A DNA stretch of 64,000 nt from CAVUFH01 sp963740835 (GCA_963740835.1 CAVUFH010000007.1:434001-498000), one strand, 5' to 3'. Shown: positions 37,976-47,764, counted from the stretch's first letter. Numbers and translations: made by a program. Notes: a model not told the origin generated them from the letters alone.

Positions 37976-38958
37976 GCACGGCTACCGAGATCCTGGTGCG
38001 GCCGATGCGCCCGGAGGATCGCGACCAGATCATCCTCTTGCTTGCCGAGACGCAGCGCTGGGTGCCGAGCGAGCTCTTCGACCGCTTTTTCGCTTGGAAG
38101 CATGCCGAGAACCCGTTCGGCACGTCGCCCGCGTGGGTCGCGACCGTGGATGACCGTCTCATCGGTCTGCGTACGTACGTCTGCTGGGAGTTCGAGCGCC
38201 GCGACGGTCGGATCGCTCGGGCCGTACGAGCTGTCGACACCGCGACACATCCCGAGTTCCAAGGTCGCGGCGTCTTCCGCCGCATGACGTTGGACAGCAT
38301 CGAAGAACTCCGGGCGGGCGGCGTCGACTTCGTCTTCAATACACCGAACGAGAAGAGCCGGCCCGGCTACCTGAAGATGGGCTGGCAAGAAGTTGGGAGG
38401 CTCTCCGCCGCGGTGCGACCTTCGGGCGGCCGCGCAATAGGAAAGATGCTGCGGTCGCGCGTGCCGGCCGATCGGTGGTCGCTCGTGACCGGCGCAGGCG
38501 ATCCTGCCGCGCGTGTCCTTGCCGAACCCGGCGTCCACCAACTCCTCGAGCAACTCGCACCACCACGAGGACTGCGCACACATCGCTCCGTCGAGTATCT
38601 GCGCTGGCGGTACAGCTTCGAACCGCTTGCGTACCGCGCGCTCACTGTCGACGACGACGCCACCCGCGGCATCGCGATCTTCCGGATCCGACGGCGCGGC
38701 CGGGCCGACGAGGTCGCGCTCTGCGAGCTGCTCGTCCGATCCGGCGACACGCGCGCGGAACGGGAGCTGGAACGCTCGGTGGCGAGGGTGAGCGGTGCTG
38801 ACTACGTGATTCGACTCGGTTCCTCTCGGGCCGCGACGAGGTATGTTCGACTGCCCGGGCAGGGCCCCGTCCTCACGTGGCGCGACGTGTCCGGGACGGT
38901 TGACCCGCCCAGCCTCGACGACTGGGAACTGCAACTCGGAGACGTCGAGCTGTTCTGA
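37972..38958 (+). CDS. GNAT-fold acyltransferase of a polysaccharide locus
   Basis: A 328-residue protein with an N-terminal GNAT domain: EILVRPMRPEDRDQIILLL, then the acetyl-CoA-binding region DTATHPEFQGRGVFRRMTL (a Q/RxxGxG/A-type loop) and FVFNTPNEKSRPGYLKMGWQEVG. The C-terminal half (about residues 170-328) resembles a second, degenerate GNAT-like unit (VEYLRWRYSFEPLAYRAL), as found in glycan-cluster acyltransferases. It probably N-acylates an amino sugar, for instance one made by the aminotransferase at 31779-35082. It starts at GTG 37972, coupled to the GT4 gene. Confidence 0.8.
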   Translation: MSTATEILVRPMRPEDRDQIILLLAETQRWVPSELFDRFFAWKHAENPFGTSPAWVATVDDRLIGLRTYVCWEFERRDGRIARAVRAVDTATHPEFQGRGVFRRMTLDSIEELRAGGVDFVFNTPNEKSRPGYLKMGWQEVGRLSAAVRPSGGRAIGKMLRSRVPADRWSLVTGAGDPAARVLAEPGVHQLLEQLAPPRGLRTHRSVEYLRWRYSFEPLAYRALTVDDDATRGIAIFRIRRRGRADEVALCELLVRSGDTRAERELERSVARVSGADYVIRLGSSRAATRYVRLPGQGPVLTWRDVSGTVDPPSLDDWELQLGDVELF

Positions 38959-38959
38959 G

Positions 38960-40792
38960 GTGAGCGCCGCCGACTTCGTCCGAGGACATCGTGTCGTCCG
39001 GCCCCTGTTGACCGGAGCACGCAAGACTCGCTCCATGGTGCGCGAGCTGGCGAGACGCGAAGGACGCGCGCGCCGTGTCCTTTCGCGCGGTTCGTTGTTC
39101 GCGTGTTCGCTCCCGAGCCGAGTCGCGTTGGGTCGTCGCCGGCTCGATCTGCATCACACGATCGCCGCGCTTCCCGCTGCTCCGATCGAGACCCGCACGA
39201 TCTCTGTCGTCATTCCGGACGGCGCCGACATCGACGTTTCGTTCGGTGTGAACGTGGAGCGCGTGACCACTGCCGAATCGGCTTCCGGCTCACTCGTCTG
39301 CTTCGTTGCCGCGACATCGGCGCCGCTCGAGGATCACTGGCTGGTACGACTCGCGAATGAGGTTCGCGACGACGTCGTCGCGGCGACGCCCTTGCTGGTC
39401 CGCGGCGAACACTTGTTGTCTGGCACACCTGCTGACCTTCGTGTCGAAGCACTCGGCTACGACGTTCTGCCAGGGATTCACGGCGCCGCTCGATTGGACG
39501 CGCGACGTGCCGGCACACGTCCCGATGCTCGTGTGCCAGTGGAGGATGTCGCATCCGCGTCGAGTGCCTGCTTCCTGGTCGCACGTGACGCACTCGAAGC
39601 TGTCGGCGGACTCGACTCCGACCTCGGCGGTGACGCAGCGATCGCCGACTTGTGTGTGCGCCTGCGAACCAACGGCGGACGAATCGTCGCGGTGCCATCT
39701 GCTGTCGTCGCCGATCACCGACCGGTACGAGCGATCGCGCAACTCCACGATCCGTTCGCGATGCGAAGCACGGAGTGGAGCTCGGTGATCGCGCGCAACG
39801 GTCCCGCGCTCCTTCATTCCGCCAGTCCGTCGTCGCCGCAACGTTTTGCGATCTCGACCGCGGCACCGTCGCCGAAGGTTGCACCGAGGTGGGGCGACTG
39901 GCACTTCGGAGACGCGTTGGCACGCGCCCTGCGCAGGAACGGATTCGACGTCGTGCTGCAGACTGCGGATGAGAGTGAGTCGGACGCGGGCCGGTCGTGC
40001 GATGTCCATGTGGTCCTCCACGGCTTGGCGCCTGTTCGCCGCGCGCCGGGCCAGCGTCACGTGTTGTGGGTCATCAGTCACCCCGAAACGCTGGCAATCG
40101 CCGACGTCGACGCCGCCGACCTCGTGTTCGTGGCATCCGACCGCTTTGCTTCGGAGCTCCGGACTCTGACGTCAACCCCGGTCGAGACACTCCTGCAAGC
40201 GACGGATCAACACCGCTTCCGGCCGATGGAAGCGGACCGACGCCACGCGCATCGACTGGTCATCGTCGCGAAGACTCGAGGCGTCATGCGTCCCGCGGTC
40301 GCGGACGCGATCGCGGCCGGGCTCCAACCGGCCATTTTCGGATCGGGATGGAGAGGGCTCGTCGACCCGAAGCTGATCATCGCCGACCATGTCGACAACG
40401 AGGAACTGCCGCTGGTGTACGCGTCTGCCGGGGTCGTCCTCAACGACCACTGGGACAGCATGCGCGCGAAAGGATTCGTCTCGAATCGGATCTTCGACGT
40501 CCTTGCATGCGGGACGCCCGTCATCTCCGACTTCCTCCCGGAAATCGCGGTTCTGTTCGCCGGCACGGTCGGGACATACAGTGAGCCCGCGGAGTTGCGG
40601 GCGCTCGTCGAGGACATTCTCAGTAATCGCGAGGCCGCTCGGGAACGTGCGCGGGCGGGGCGAGACCTGATTCTCGACGCCCACACCTTCGATCATCGCG
40701 CTCGCACGTTGGTCGAGGTCCTGGAACGCCACAATTTGCTCACCGCCCCGTTCCCCGACAGCCGCCGAGTCCGTCGAGGCCTCCACTCGTGA
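38960..40792 (+). CDS. Two-domain glycosyltransferase: degenerate GT2 plus CgeB-like GT-B
   Basis: About 610 residues. Residues 80-270 resemble a GT2 domain (TISVVIPDGADIDV, LVCFVAATSAPLEDHWLVRLA, ACFLVARDALEAVGGLDSDL and a late VPSAVVADHRP), but the DxD metal site is replaced by VAAT, so this half may be inactive. Residues 310-600 form a GT-B domain of the CgeB type (HVLWVISHPETLAIADV, LLQATDQHRFRPM, SNRIFDVLACGTPVISDFLPEI). GTG 38960 follows the upstream stop by one base. The likely role is sugar transfer by the C-terminal domain. Confidence 0.78.
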   Translation: MSAADFVRGHRVVRPLLTGARKTRSMVRELARREGRARRVLSRGSLFACSLPSRVALGRRRLDLHHTIAALPAAPIETRTISVVIPDGADIDVSFGVNVERVTTAESASGSLVCFVAATSAPLEDHWLVRLANEVRDDVVAATPLLVRGEHLLSGTPADLRVEALGYDVLPGIHGAARLDARRAGTRPDARVPVEDVASASSACFLVARDALEAVGGLDSDLGGDAAIADLCVRLRTNGGRIVAVPSAVVADHRPVRAIAQLHDPFAMRSTEWSSVIARNGPALLHSASPSSPQRFAISTAAPSPKVAPRWGDWHFGDALARALRRNGFDVVLQTADESESDAGRSCDVHVVLHGLAPVRRAPGQRHVLWVISHPETLAIADVDAADLVFVASDRFASELRTLTSTPVETLLQATDQHRFRPMEADRRHAHRLVIVAKTRGVMRPAVADAIAAGLQPAIFGSGWRGLVDPKLIIADHVDNEELPLVYASAGVVLNDHWDSMRAKGFVSNRIFDVLACGTPVISDFLPEIAVLFAGTVGTYSEPAELRALVEDILSNREAARERARAGRDLILDAHTFDHRARTLVEVLERHNLLTAPFPDSRRVRRGLHS

Positions 40793-40882
40793 GGTGGTAG
40801 CGTCGCGTCGCGGGAAGCGGTGGTGCGGGAGGCTCACGGATGAAGCTTGAGCGTGCGGGCGCGTTGTGCCCGGGAGTGCCTC

Positions 40883-41221
40883 GTGGCTGAAGCGCCCGCG
40901 CCCTTCACACGACGGTCGTTGCTGAGGCGCGGCGGCGGCGTTGCCGTCGGCGCGGCCGTGCTGTGGTCGGCTCCCAGCATTCGTACCAGTGCGATCTCGT
41001 CGGATGCTGCAGGCTCACCGCCGCCCGTGGAGCCGCAAGCGGTGACACCGACGGGAGCCCAGGGAGGCGCCCAGCCAGTCGTGGGAGCGAACGGCTCAAC
41101 GCTGCCACTCACGGGCTCCGATCCGAGAGGTCTGCTCATCACCGGCGGGACGGCAATCGTCGCGGGCAGCGCGCTTCTTGCTTCGGCGCAGGATCCCGAC
41201 GAATCGCGCGGCGAGCTCTAG
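40883..41221 (+). CDS. Small Tat-exported protein with LPLTG-type sorting signal
   Basis: A 112-residue protein. The N-terminus has a twin-Arg signal (FTRRSLLRRGGGVAVGAAV, then LWSAPSI). The middle is a short Ser/Pro/Gln/Gly linker of about 45 residues. The C-terminus carries LPLTGSDPRG, a hydrophobic segment (LLITGGTAIVAGSALLA) and a short tail, the layout of a sortase substrate, although the tail is acidic (DPDESRGEL) rather than basic. GTG 40883 is chosen because GGGAG lies upstream and removes a Cys-rich extension. No sortase is visible in the window. Its 3' end overlaps the PqqD gene by four bases, tail to tail. It may be the anchored carrier or substrate of the neighbouring enzymes. Confidence 0.75.
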   Translation: MAEAPAPFTRRSLLRRGGGVAVGAAVLWSAPSIRTSAISSDAAGSPPPVEPQAVTPTGAQGGAQPVVGANGSTLPLTGSDPRGLLITGGTAIVAGSALLASAQDPDESRGEL

Positions 41222-41517
41222 AGAATCGGATCGCTCACCAGGAGCGATGCCGCGCGGAGATCTTGGACGAGCGCGATGACGTCGCGGCGTATCTCTTCGT
41301 ACGGCGTCACACTCCCGTCCGCAATGCGCCGGACGATGTCTTCAACCGTGTGCTCACCGTCGCAACGGAGCCAGACGAGGGTGGCGGCTTGACTGAGGTG
41401 ATGCAGGCTACGCGCATCCGCGTCGTGGACGACAACCTCATCGTCGAGGAGAACGAAGGCAAGTCCATCACGTGGGTGCGGACGAAGTGTTGCCGCATCA
41501 AGCGGTCGTCCGGTCAA
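41218..41517 (-). CDS. PqqD-like peptide-binding (RRE-type) protein
   Basis: A 99-residue PqqD-family protein: FVLLDDEVVVHDADARSLHHLSQAATLVWLRCDGEHTVEDIVRRIAD, then helices (EEIRRDVIALVQDLRAASLLV). The fold is the winged-helix peptide-recognition element used in PQQ, lasso and other modified-peptide pathways; related PqqD_rel proteins also occur in exosortase-linked exopolysaccharide loci. TTG 41517 overlaps the stop of the HprK-related gene (TTGA), so the two are translationally coupled. It ends the long minus-strand operon. Confidence 0.87.
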   Translation of the reverse strand: MTGRPLDAATLRPHPRDGLAFVLLDDEVVVHDADARSLHHLSQAATLVWLRCDGEHTVEDIVRRIADGSVTPYEEIRRDVIALVQDLRAASLLVSDPIL

Positions 41518-42359
41518 CGTGCCAACTCACCGGGTGACGACATCGCATCGCGCTGGTCCGAGATGAAGGCAACGACGCGATCGAGTTCCGAGTACTCGAT
41601 GCGATAGCAGGCACACCTTCTGACGACTCGCGCGAGAAGCGCGAGCGCGTTCGCGCCACGGTCGCTGAAGTTGAAGGAATTCTGAGCAAGCTTCACCGCG
41701 GCTTCGGCACGCGACATCGGGACGGGGTCGGAGCGGGCGTGCGGAACGTAATTCGGAAAGATGATGAGCCGCGGCACCGCCCCTTCTGCGCCGATGCCGC
41801 CGAGCATCGTGGCTGTCACGAAGAACTCGTCGCCCATGACCCGCGTCACCGACGGGTTCTGATGGAGTGCGGGGAAGAGCGCAAGGGCCGAGCGGTCGAG
41901 GCTGATCGGCTTCGGATACGCGTCGGCGCTGCCCTCGGGTTCGACGAGACCTACGACCTCATCCGTCAGATACCCGAATCCAGCAACGACGAGCGCGGCG
42001 ACGAGTGTCGACTTTCCCGCGCCGGAATTCCCAGCCAGAACGACGACACCGTCATCCCAACGAGCGGCCGCGGCATGGAGGAGCAACCGGTCGTCACGAG
42101 AACACTCGACCGCACGGCGGTTGATCTCCCAGAAGAGGTGCGAGATCGCGAAGGACGCGAGCCCCGTTGTCAGCACGGACTCATCACCGACGGAGACAGT
42201 GAACTCCTGGTGCCCGCGCGCCGCGAGCACGAAGTGGACGCGCGGGGTTTCCGCCGATCTGGTCGCGTCGAGCAAGTTGTACAGCTCGACCCGCAAATCC
42301 GGATCCGTCACGTCCAGCGAATAGACGAGCTGCAGGCTGCGGAACGTCCGCGGTTTCAT
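41514..42359 (-). CDS. HPr-kinase-related P-loop protein (HprK_rel-like)
   Basis: A 281-residue protein. VVVLAGNSGAGKSTLVAALVVAGFGYLTDEVVGL (residues 105-138) contains the Walker A and the aspartate loop of the HprK C-terminal fold, as in the HprK-related A family found with PqqD_rel genes. LLLHAAAARWDDGVVVL just before it is equally typical. The bacterial HprK signature loop is not obvious, so HPr itself is probably not the substrate. In paeninodin-type lasso clusters, HprK-like kinases phosphorylate the peptide C-terminus. It lies between two PqqD-like genes with 2-base spacing upstream. Confidence 0.85.
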   Translation of the reverse strand: MKPRTFRSLQLVYSLDVTDPDLRVELYNLLDATRSAETPRVHFVLAARGHQEFTVSVGDESVLTTGLASFAISHLFWEINRRAVECSRDDRLLLHAAAARWDDGVVVLAGNSGAGKSTLVAALVVAGFGYLTDEVVGLVEPEGSADAYPKPISLDRSALALFPALHQNPSVTRVMGDEFFVTATMLGGIGAEGAVPRLIIFPNYVPHARSDPVPMSRAEAAVKLAQNSFNFSDRGANALALLARVVRRCACYRIEYSELDRVVAFISDQRDAMSSPGELAR

Positions 42360-42361
42360 CG

Positions 42362-42670
42362 TCAGCCTCGCGTCTCGGACTCGATCCGGAACGCGTTCGC
42401 CCGCTGAAGGTCTACGAGAACCCGCAGGACATCCCGCCGAACTACTTCGATCGGTGCGGCATACCTACGGGAAAGCGCCGCGGTGGCATCGCCGAAGGAT
42501 TGCGGTGTCTCGAACAAGTCCCATATGGCCACGCCGGTACCCCGCAAGACCACGGCGGGAGCGTCGGCGAGCACCACGACCGACGTGCTCGTACGGCGAA
42601 CGAGCACATGCGGGGCGCGGGCGAGCACTGTTTCCGACGCAATCGGCCCGGTCTCCCCCGCGTTCCTCAC
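42362..42670 (-). CDS. Second PqqD-like protein
   Basis: About 102 residues. VLVRRTSTSVVVLADAPAVVLRGTGVAIWDLFETPQSFGDATAALSRRY and the following helix VVRRDVLRVLVDLQRANAF share the PqqD-type pattern of a beta-hairpin then helices with a W-x-L-F position. GTG 42670 is preferred; GTG 42718 would add 16 residues. It precedes the HprK-related gene by 2 bases. It is distinct from the other PqqD-like protein and more divergent. Its role may be to present a substrate to the kinase. Confidence 0.8.
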   Translation of the reverse strand: MRNAGETGPIASETVLARAPHVLVRRTSTSVVVLADAPAVVLRGTGVAIWDLFETPQSFGDATAALSRRYAAPIEVVRRDVLRVLVDLQRANAFRIESETRG

Positions 42671-42814
42671 CCGCTCGCCACCCTTGCACCGCTGAATCCC
42701 TATTCCATCCGAGACCACACGGCCGACCGGATCGCACCTTCCGAGAGCGTACGGGCCGCGCTCACTTCGAGTGACTCGCCGGTGCCCCGCGGACCGACCC
42801 CACCGGCGCCGGGG

Positions 42815-45800
42815 TCAGCGCACCCGTTTCAGGAACCCGCCCGGATTGAAGGTCAATGAGTACTTCTCCATCGTGGGATCGGCCACGAACTCGCCGTGGA
42901 GGTTGAGAATCTGCTTGACGGACTCGGCTGGACCGTCGCCGAATTCGGGCCAAACCGGGTGGCCGTTCACGATTGTGTCCGCGATCACGACATACGACCC
43001 GACCGGGACGAGCCGGGCATACGCATCGAACTCCGCCGTCGTCTTCACTCGATCGAGACATGAGCCGAGCACCACGAGCGCACGACCGTCACCCACCGTT
43101 TCACGGACTTGGCGCGACGTTGCTTCGTCGGACGCCCGGCCCGCGAGGTAGCGCAGGCGTGGGTGGTGAGGTCGGTCCTCGCGAAGCTCCAAGTCGATCG
43201 AGATCACCTCTCCGTGGCCCACGAGCTCGCACATCGATGCAAGGAAGAGGGCCCTCCCACCGTCGCCGGTCCCGGTCTCGACGATCCAATCCGGACGCAC
43301 GCTCGCGATGATCTCCTGATACGCGAGCAGGTCGGACGGTGCGGTCTCGATGCGCCGCCCGAGCCAAGTGGTCGCCTGCCACGGCAGGCTCCGCCACACC
43401 GCGTCGGTGAACTCCCACACCAACTCGTCGGGCACGGGTGTCGGCTGATCCGGCCGGCTGTCTGCGTTCGGGACGTCGGCGCCTTCCGCGAACATCGTGG
43501 CCGAGAGCCGACGCGGCTTCGTCCGCCGGGCCGCCGGCGCGGCAAAGCGGCCGACATAGTGAATCGGCTTCCCCGGGCCCCTGAAGCGACGGCCCCGAAG
43601 CTCGGCGTAGTACTCGCCGTAGCCGTGGACGCGCGCCCGCCGTTCGGCGGCGTCCGGCTGATTGGTCGTCGTACCGCCGTGGACCTGGTGGAACGAGCCC
43701 TCGCCGAGGATGGTCGCGACTGTGACGTCCGGCGCGCAGCCGAGCCGCTCGTACAGCTCGAGGTTGGCGTAGCCCCCGCCGGCCACGGTGAAACTCTCGT
43801 CGAACCCACCGACCTGCTCGAGGAGCTCGCGAGGAGCGAACATGCAGTTGCTCTCCCAGACTCCGTCGATCCAGTCGCGATCCCCGACGAAGTGCCCGAT
43901 CTCGAACAGTTGGTACCCGTCGTTGGGCCAGTTGATCGCGTCGAAGAGTCGGTCTTCGTACGCCTGGTCATAGCCGTTGTCCATCGCGTCGCCCTGTTGG
44001 CCCGGGCCGACATACCACTGCTGGGTCGCGACGATTGCGGGACGGTAGGTCTCGAGACCGGCGAGGCCGAATCGCAGCACACCCGGCGTCACGATGTGCG
44101 CGCCGTCGATCATCAACGCGAGCGCATTGCCGCGTGCCGAGCGCGATGCCGCGATTGAGCGCCGCGGCCGGTGACGGCTTGGCGTCCGATCCGAGGTCGG
44201 CATATCGGAATTCGGGCCCGAAGCTCTCGACGAAATCCGCTCCGAGCTTCTGATCGTGGTCAGAACCGTTCTCGACGACGACGACTTCGTAGTCGACGTC
44301 ATCGATGCCCTCTTGGTACGCGCGCGAGAGCGCGTGCAACGCGCGCGCTGCCTCTCGCTGCATGTTGTACATGACGATGACGACAGTGAGATCGATTGCG
44401 TCTTGAGGTGCCGGTGGCGCCAGTGGTGCGCGCGCGGCACCGTCGGCGGGCGCCGTCGTCCCCCGACCACGTTTATCGGCCGCCGCCTTCCTCCAGGCTA
44501 CGGTCGAACCGTCGATGCGTTCGAGGCGTCCGGTGATCTTGCGCTCCGCTCGGAAGGCCTTGATGTCCTTCCGGCACGCGGGCTCGTTGTGATCGTCGAC
44601 GATCACGAATCCGCCCGGCACCAACTTGTCATAGAGGTTGTCGAGTGCGGCGCGAACCTCACCAGCCAAGCCGTGCCCGAGACGGATCAGCGACAGTCTG
44701 CCGATCGGCGCATCCGGCAGCGTCGACTCGAGCCGACCTTGGAGGAATCGCACACGCTCGTCGAGCAAACCGAAGCGTTGAAATCCATCGCGCACGAGGT
44801 TGAGATCGGCCTGGAAGGCCACAGCGCCTTGCGGGCGCATGGTCGGCGAACGATCGGGCTCGGGTGTCGACCGGAAGCGATCCGCGACCCAGACGCGCCG
44901 CCGCGGCATCTCGTACGCGTCGAGATACGCACGCACGAATATGGCGCCACCGCCACGGCCGGTGCCGCACTCGGCGAACTCGCCAGGGATCCCTTCAGAA
45001 CGAATCGTGTCGAGGCATCTCTCCAGATGCGTCAGACGGTGCTTGCCCATCGCCGCGAAAGGAAGGAACGACGAAGCTGCGGCGGCGTCGGGCCCTGACG
45101 GCCCGAGTCGCTCGCGCGCGAGCTTTCGATACGAGGCTGCGTCATGGCGGACCGGGTCATGGACGATACGGCCTTCCGGCTTACGGCGTTCGTTCAGACA
45201 GCGGGTGAGGTATGCGAGACGCGTCTCGCTCTCGAGGTAGTGCTCATTGACCAAGGCGGCCTTGACGACGTCGAGATATCGCCGCGTTGCCCGCTGCAAT
45301 CGATCTTCGCGCTCGTAGTAGATGTTGTGCTGGAAGATCATCGCCCGCAGGCGCGTGTCCTCCGCGAGTTCCAACAGATCGCGCTGTCCCGCCTGACTCT
45401 CGAGCCGATCGAGCACCGCGGCAAGTTGGGGCTTACGCGAGAACCACTCCTCGTCCACCACGATCGCGAGCCCGAAATAGATCGGGATGACGAGCGTGCG
45501 CACCGGCCGGTCGTACTCGGCGAGGAAGTCGTCGAGCGCCGTCATCACACCGTTGCGTGAGCCACCCTCGACTTCGGCGTTGTACATCGTGGGATTCAAC
45601 CCACCATTCGCCAAGAGCTCGACGTGGCCAGGCCGCATCCCGGCTTGGCGGTACGGCTGGCGGTCCGCCTCGGGAACCTTTTCGGGGTCGTAGTACAGAT
45701 CGCGGCGACCATACGGCCACCCGACGTCGTGCATGATGAGAACCGGCAACAACGCACCCGACCGTCGCGCGCCGGCTTCGAGCATCTTCAGCTCGTTGTA

Positions 45801-46229
45801 GACGGTGTACCAATTGTGGTCTCCGTCTACGAGGGCGACGTCCATCGGACCGAGCACGGGGAGCACGTTGTGACTCGTGTCGCGATGGAAGATGTACCGC
45901 CCGGGGAACTGGCGTTCATGGTCCGTCGGATCGAACTCGGGAACCGGGTCGATCACGTGCAGCTCGGCGTCGGGTCCGAGCCGCTCGAGCATGAGCACCG
46001 TGGTCTCTCCACGCGCTGCCCCGATCTCGACGACGCGCCGCGCGCCGACGGCATCGAAAACTGGTGCAATGGCGACTTCCCAGAAGGGGAACATCCGTGT
46101 CCTTTGTTCCTGGAGTTCCTGGCCGTGCGGTGGCTCGAAACCGTACCAGTGGCTGCCAGGCGACGGCACGGCGAAGGCCATGTCGAAAAAGCGCAACCCA
46201 GGAAGCGTCGACGTCGGAGACCTCGCCAT
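42815..46229 (-). CDS. Four-domain fusion: methyltransferase, TylF-like, GT2 glycosyltransferase, CmcI-like (frame break near 44137)
   Basis: About 1,137 residues. (1) Residues 50-220: class-I methyltransferase, VVEIGAARGETTVLMLERLG and VALVDGDHNWYTVYNELKML. (2) Residues about 375-590: TylF/macrocin O-methyltransferase-like, EFAECGTGRGGGAIFVRAYLDAY, VWVADRF, VIVDDHNEPACRKD. (3) Residues about 610-900: GT2, DLTVVIVMYNMQREAARALHAL, LMIDGAHIVTPGVLRFG, FAPRELLEQVGGFDESFTVAGGG. (4) Residues about 930-1,137: CmcI-like methyltransferase, WIVETGTGDGGRALFLASM and GSYVVIADTIVNG. One extra base in the GT2 part (near 44137) breaks the frame. ATG 46229 is assumed; ATG 46181 is possible. The set suggests a sugar transferred and methylated by one polypeptide. 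Confidence 0.85.
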
Positions 46230-46250
46230 GTGGCGATACGACGCCTGCGC

Positions 46251-47192
46251 TCAGGCGGTCCATGCCTTCGGATCAGTGAAGAACGTCAACGCGAGGCACG
46301 CAACGGCGAGCACGATCGATGCGGCCACGGCCGTCGCGGCCGCAGCCGGCAGATGCGTGATCGCGGCACCGCTTGCGGAAAGGAGGACCTGGGCGACGAT
46401 GCACGCAACGGTGACCCGCGGCACGGGCCAGCCGCGGTCCGCAAGCTGGTCGTATATGTGGCCGCGATCGCCCGCGAGCAGCGGGCGGCGGGCACGCGCG
46501 CGGCGCACGATCGCGACGGTCGTGTCGGCAATCGGGACGGCGACGTACAGGAGCGCGCCGGCACCGACCGCGACGGGTTCGCCCGGGCCCCACGCGCTCG
46601 CAAGCAACACCGCGAGCGCGGTTCCGACCAGATAGCTCCCTGCGTCTCCGAGGTATATCCGCGCCGGAGCCCAATTCCACGGGAGGAACCCGAGCAAGGC
46701 TCCCGCAAGCGCCAGTGCAAGGGCGGACCATATGCCGTCGAGCGCGAAACCAAACGCGAAACCCAAGCTGCTCGCCACACACACGCCGGACGCGAGTCCA
46801 TCAAGGCCGTCGAGCAGGTTGACCGCGTTGCACAACACAACGACGAACACGATCGTTGCGATCACACCGGGAACTCCTCTCCCGGGAACGACTGCGGCCG
46901 CGAGCGCGCCGGTGATCACCTCGCCCGCGAGCCTCCACGGCGCAGGGAGGTTCGCCACGTCGTCGATCGCGCCGATGAGCAGCGCCAGCCCGAGTGGGAG
47001 GAGAACTGACGCCCGCTCGGTGACGACTGCGCAACCGAACGCGACGAACACTGCGACACCACCGAAGTACGGCACCGATCGGTCGTGGACCTTGAGCGGG
47101 CCAGGATGGTCCACGACCCCGATCCGCGTCGCGAGACGTCCGCAGACCGGAGTGACCGCGACGGCGACGACGAACGCGATGATCAGGGCCAC
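46251..47192 (-). CDS. WecA/MraY-type undecaprenyl-phosphate sugar-1-phosphate transferase
   Basis: A 313-residue membrane protein with about ten helices. Cytoplasmic active-site motifs are clear: LIGAIDDVANLPAPWRL (DD), LCNAVNLLDGLDGLASG, RIYLGDAGSYLVGTAL and the HxxD-like DRGHIYDQLADRGW. This family moves a sugar-1-phosphate (usually GlcNAc or another N-acetylamino sugar) from a UDP donor to undecaprenyl phosphate, starting lipid-linked glycan assembly. GTG 47192 overlaps the upstream GNAT gene end by ten bases. This is probably the initiating enzyme of the polysaccharide made here. Confidence 0.92.
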   Translation of the reverse strand: MALIIAFVVAVAVTPVCGRLATRIGVVDHPGPLKVHDRSVPYFGGVAVFVAFGCAVVTERASVLLPLGLALLIGAIDDVANLPAPWRLAGEVITGALAAAVVPGRGVPGVIATIVFVVVLCNAVNLLDGLDGLASGVCVASSLGFAFGFALDGIWSALALALAGALLGFLPWNWAPARIYLGDAGSYLVGTALAVLLASAWGPGEPVAVGAGALLYVAVPIADTTVAIVRRARARRPLLAGDRGHIYDQLADRGWPVPRVTVACIVAQVLLSASGAAITHLPAAAATAVAASIVLAVACLALTFFTDPKAWTA

Positions 47193-47764
47193 ACGAGCAC
47201 CTGTTGCGAGATGCCCGCATGCACTTCGGTCTGGTGGAAACAGCGGAATCCCGCGGTCTCGTACATGCGAAGTGCAGGAGCGTTGCCGACCGCCGTGACG
47301 ACTCGCGCGGCAGCGACACCGCGCGCCTGTAGTTCGCCAAGTGCCGCTCGCACGAGCTCGCCTCCCAGTCCCCTTCCCTCCGCACGCAGGGCGACCGCGA
47401 CCGCAAGGATCTCGGATGCCGGCAAATCGGCGTCACCGGTGATGCCGTAGCGCAACGTCTCCCAGATGCGTCTCGGGTTGCGCACGATCGCTGGTGCCGT
47501 CGTGATCACAACTGCCGGTCCGTCACGCAAGACGAACTCGCGATAGAGGCGCGCTGTGCGCTCGGCCACCGCGATGAAGGCGTCGATGCCATCCTGGTCC
47601 TCGTGCACGAGGACGAACGCTTGTGGAGAGCGAATCATTCTGCGGTACAAGCGCTCGAGAAACGACGCGCCGAGCATCGACAGAAACCCGTCGGTGATTC
47701 GCGAGGCATGCAACGCGGCCACCGTCCGGGCGTCACCACGTTGCGCGCCGCGCATCGAACTCAC
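47183..47764 (-). CDS. GNAT acetyltransferase
   Basis: A 193-residue GNAT-fold protein. The CoA-binding core is SEILAVAVALRAEGRGLGGELVRAALGELQARG (RxxGxG-type loop RGLGG), then ARVVTAVGNAPALRMYETAGF. N-terminal residues DARTVAALHASRITDGFLS are typical of WecD-like sugar N-acetyltransferases. It sits between the initiating transferase and a GT4 gene, overlapping both by 4-10 bases, so acetylation of a sugar nucleotide or glycan is likely. Confidence 0.87.
   Translation of the reverse strand: MSSMRGAQRGDARTVAALHASRITDGFLSMLGASFLERLYRRMIRSPQAFVLVHEDQDGIDAFIAVAERTARLYREFVLRDGPAVVITTAPAIVRNPRRIWETLRYGITGDADLPASEILAVAVALRAEGRGLGGELVRAALGELQARGVAAARVVTAVGNAPALRMYETAGFRCFHQTEVHAGISQQVLVWP

Noticed and set aside
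41218..42670. Complete lasso-peptide cluster
   Set aside because: PqqD-like and HprK-like genes are present, but no B2-type protease and no lasso-like precursor (leader plus Gly/Cys/Ala-Asp/Glu core) could be found.
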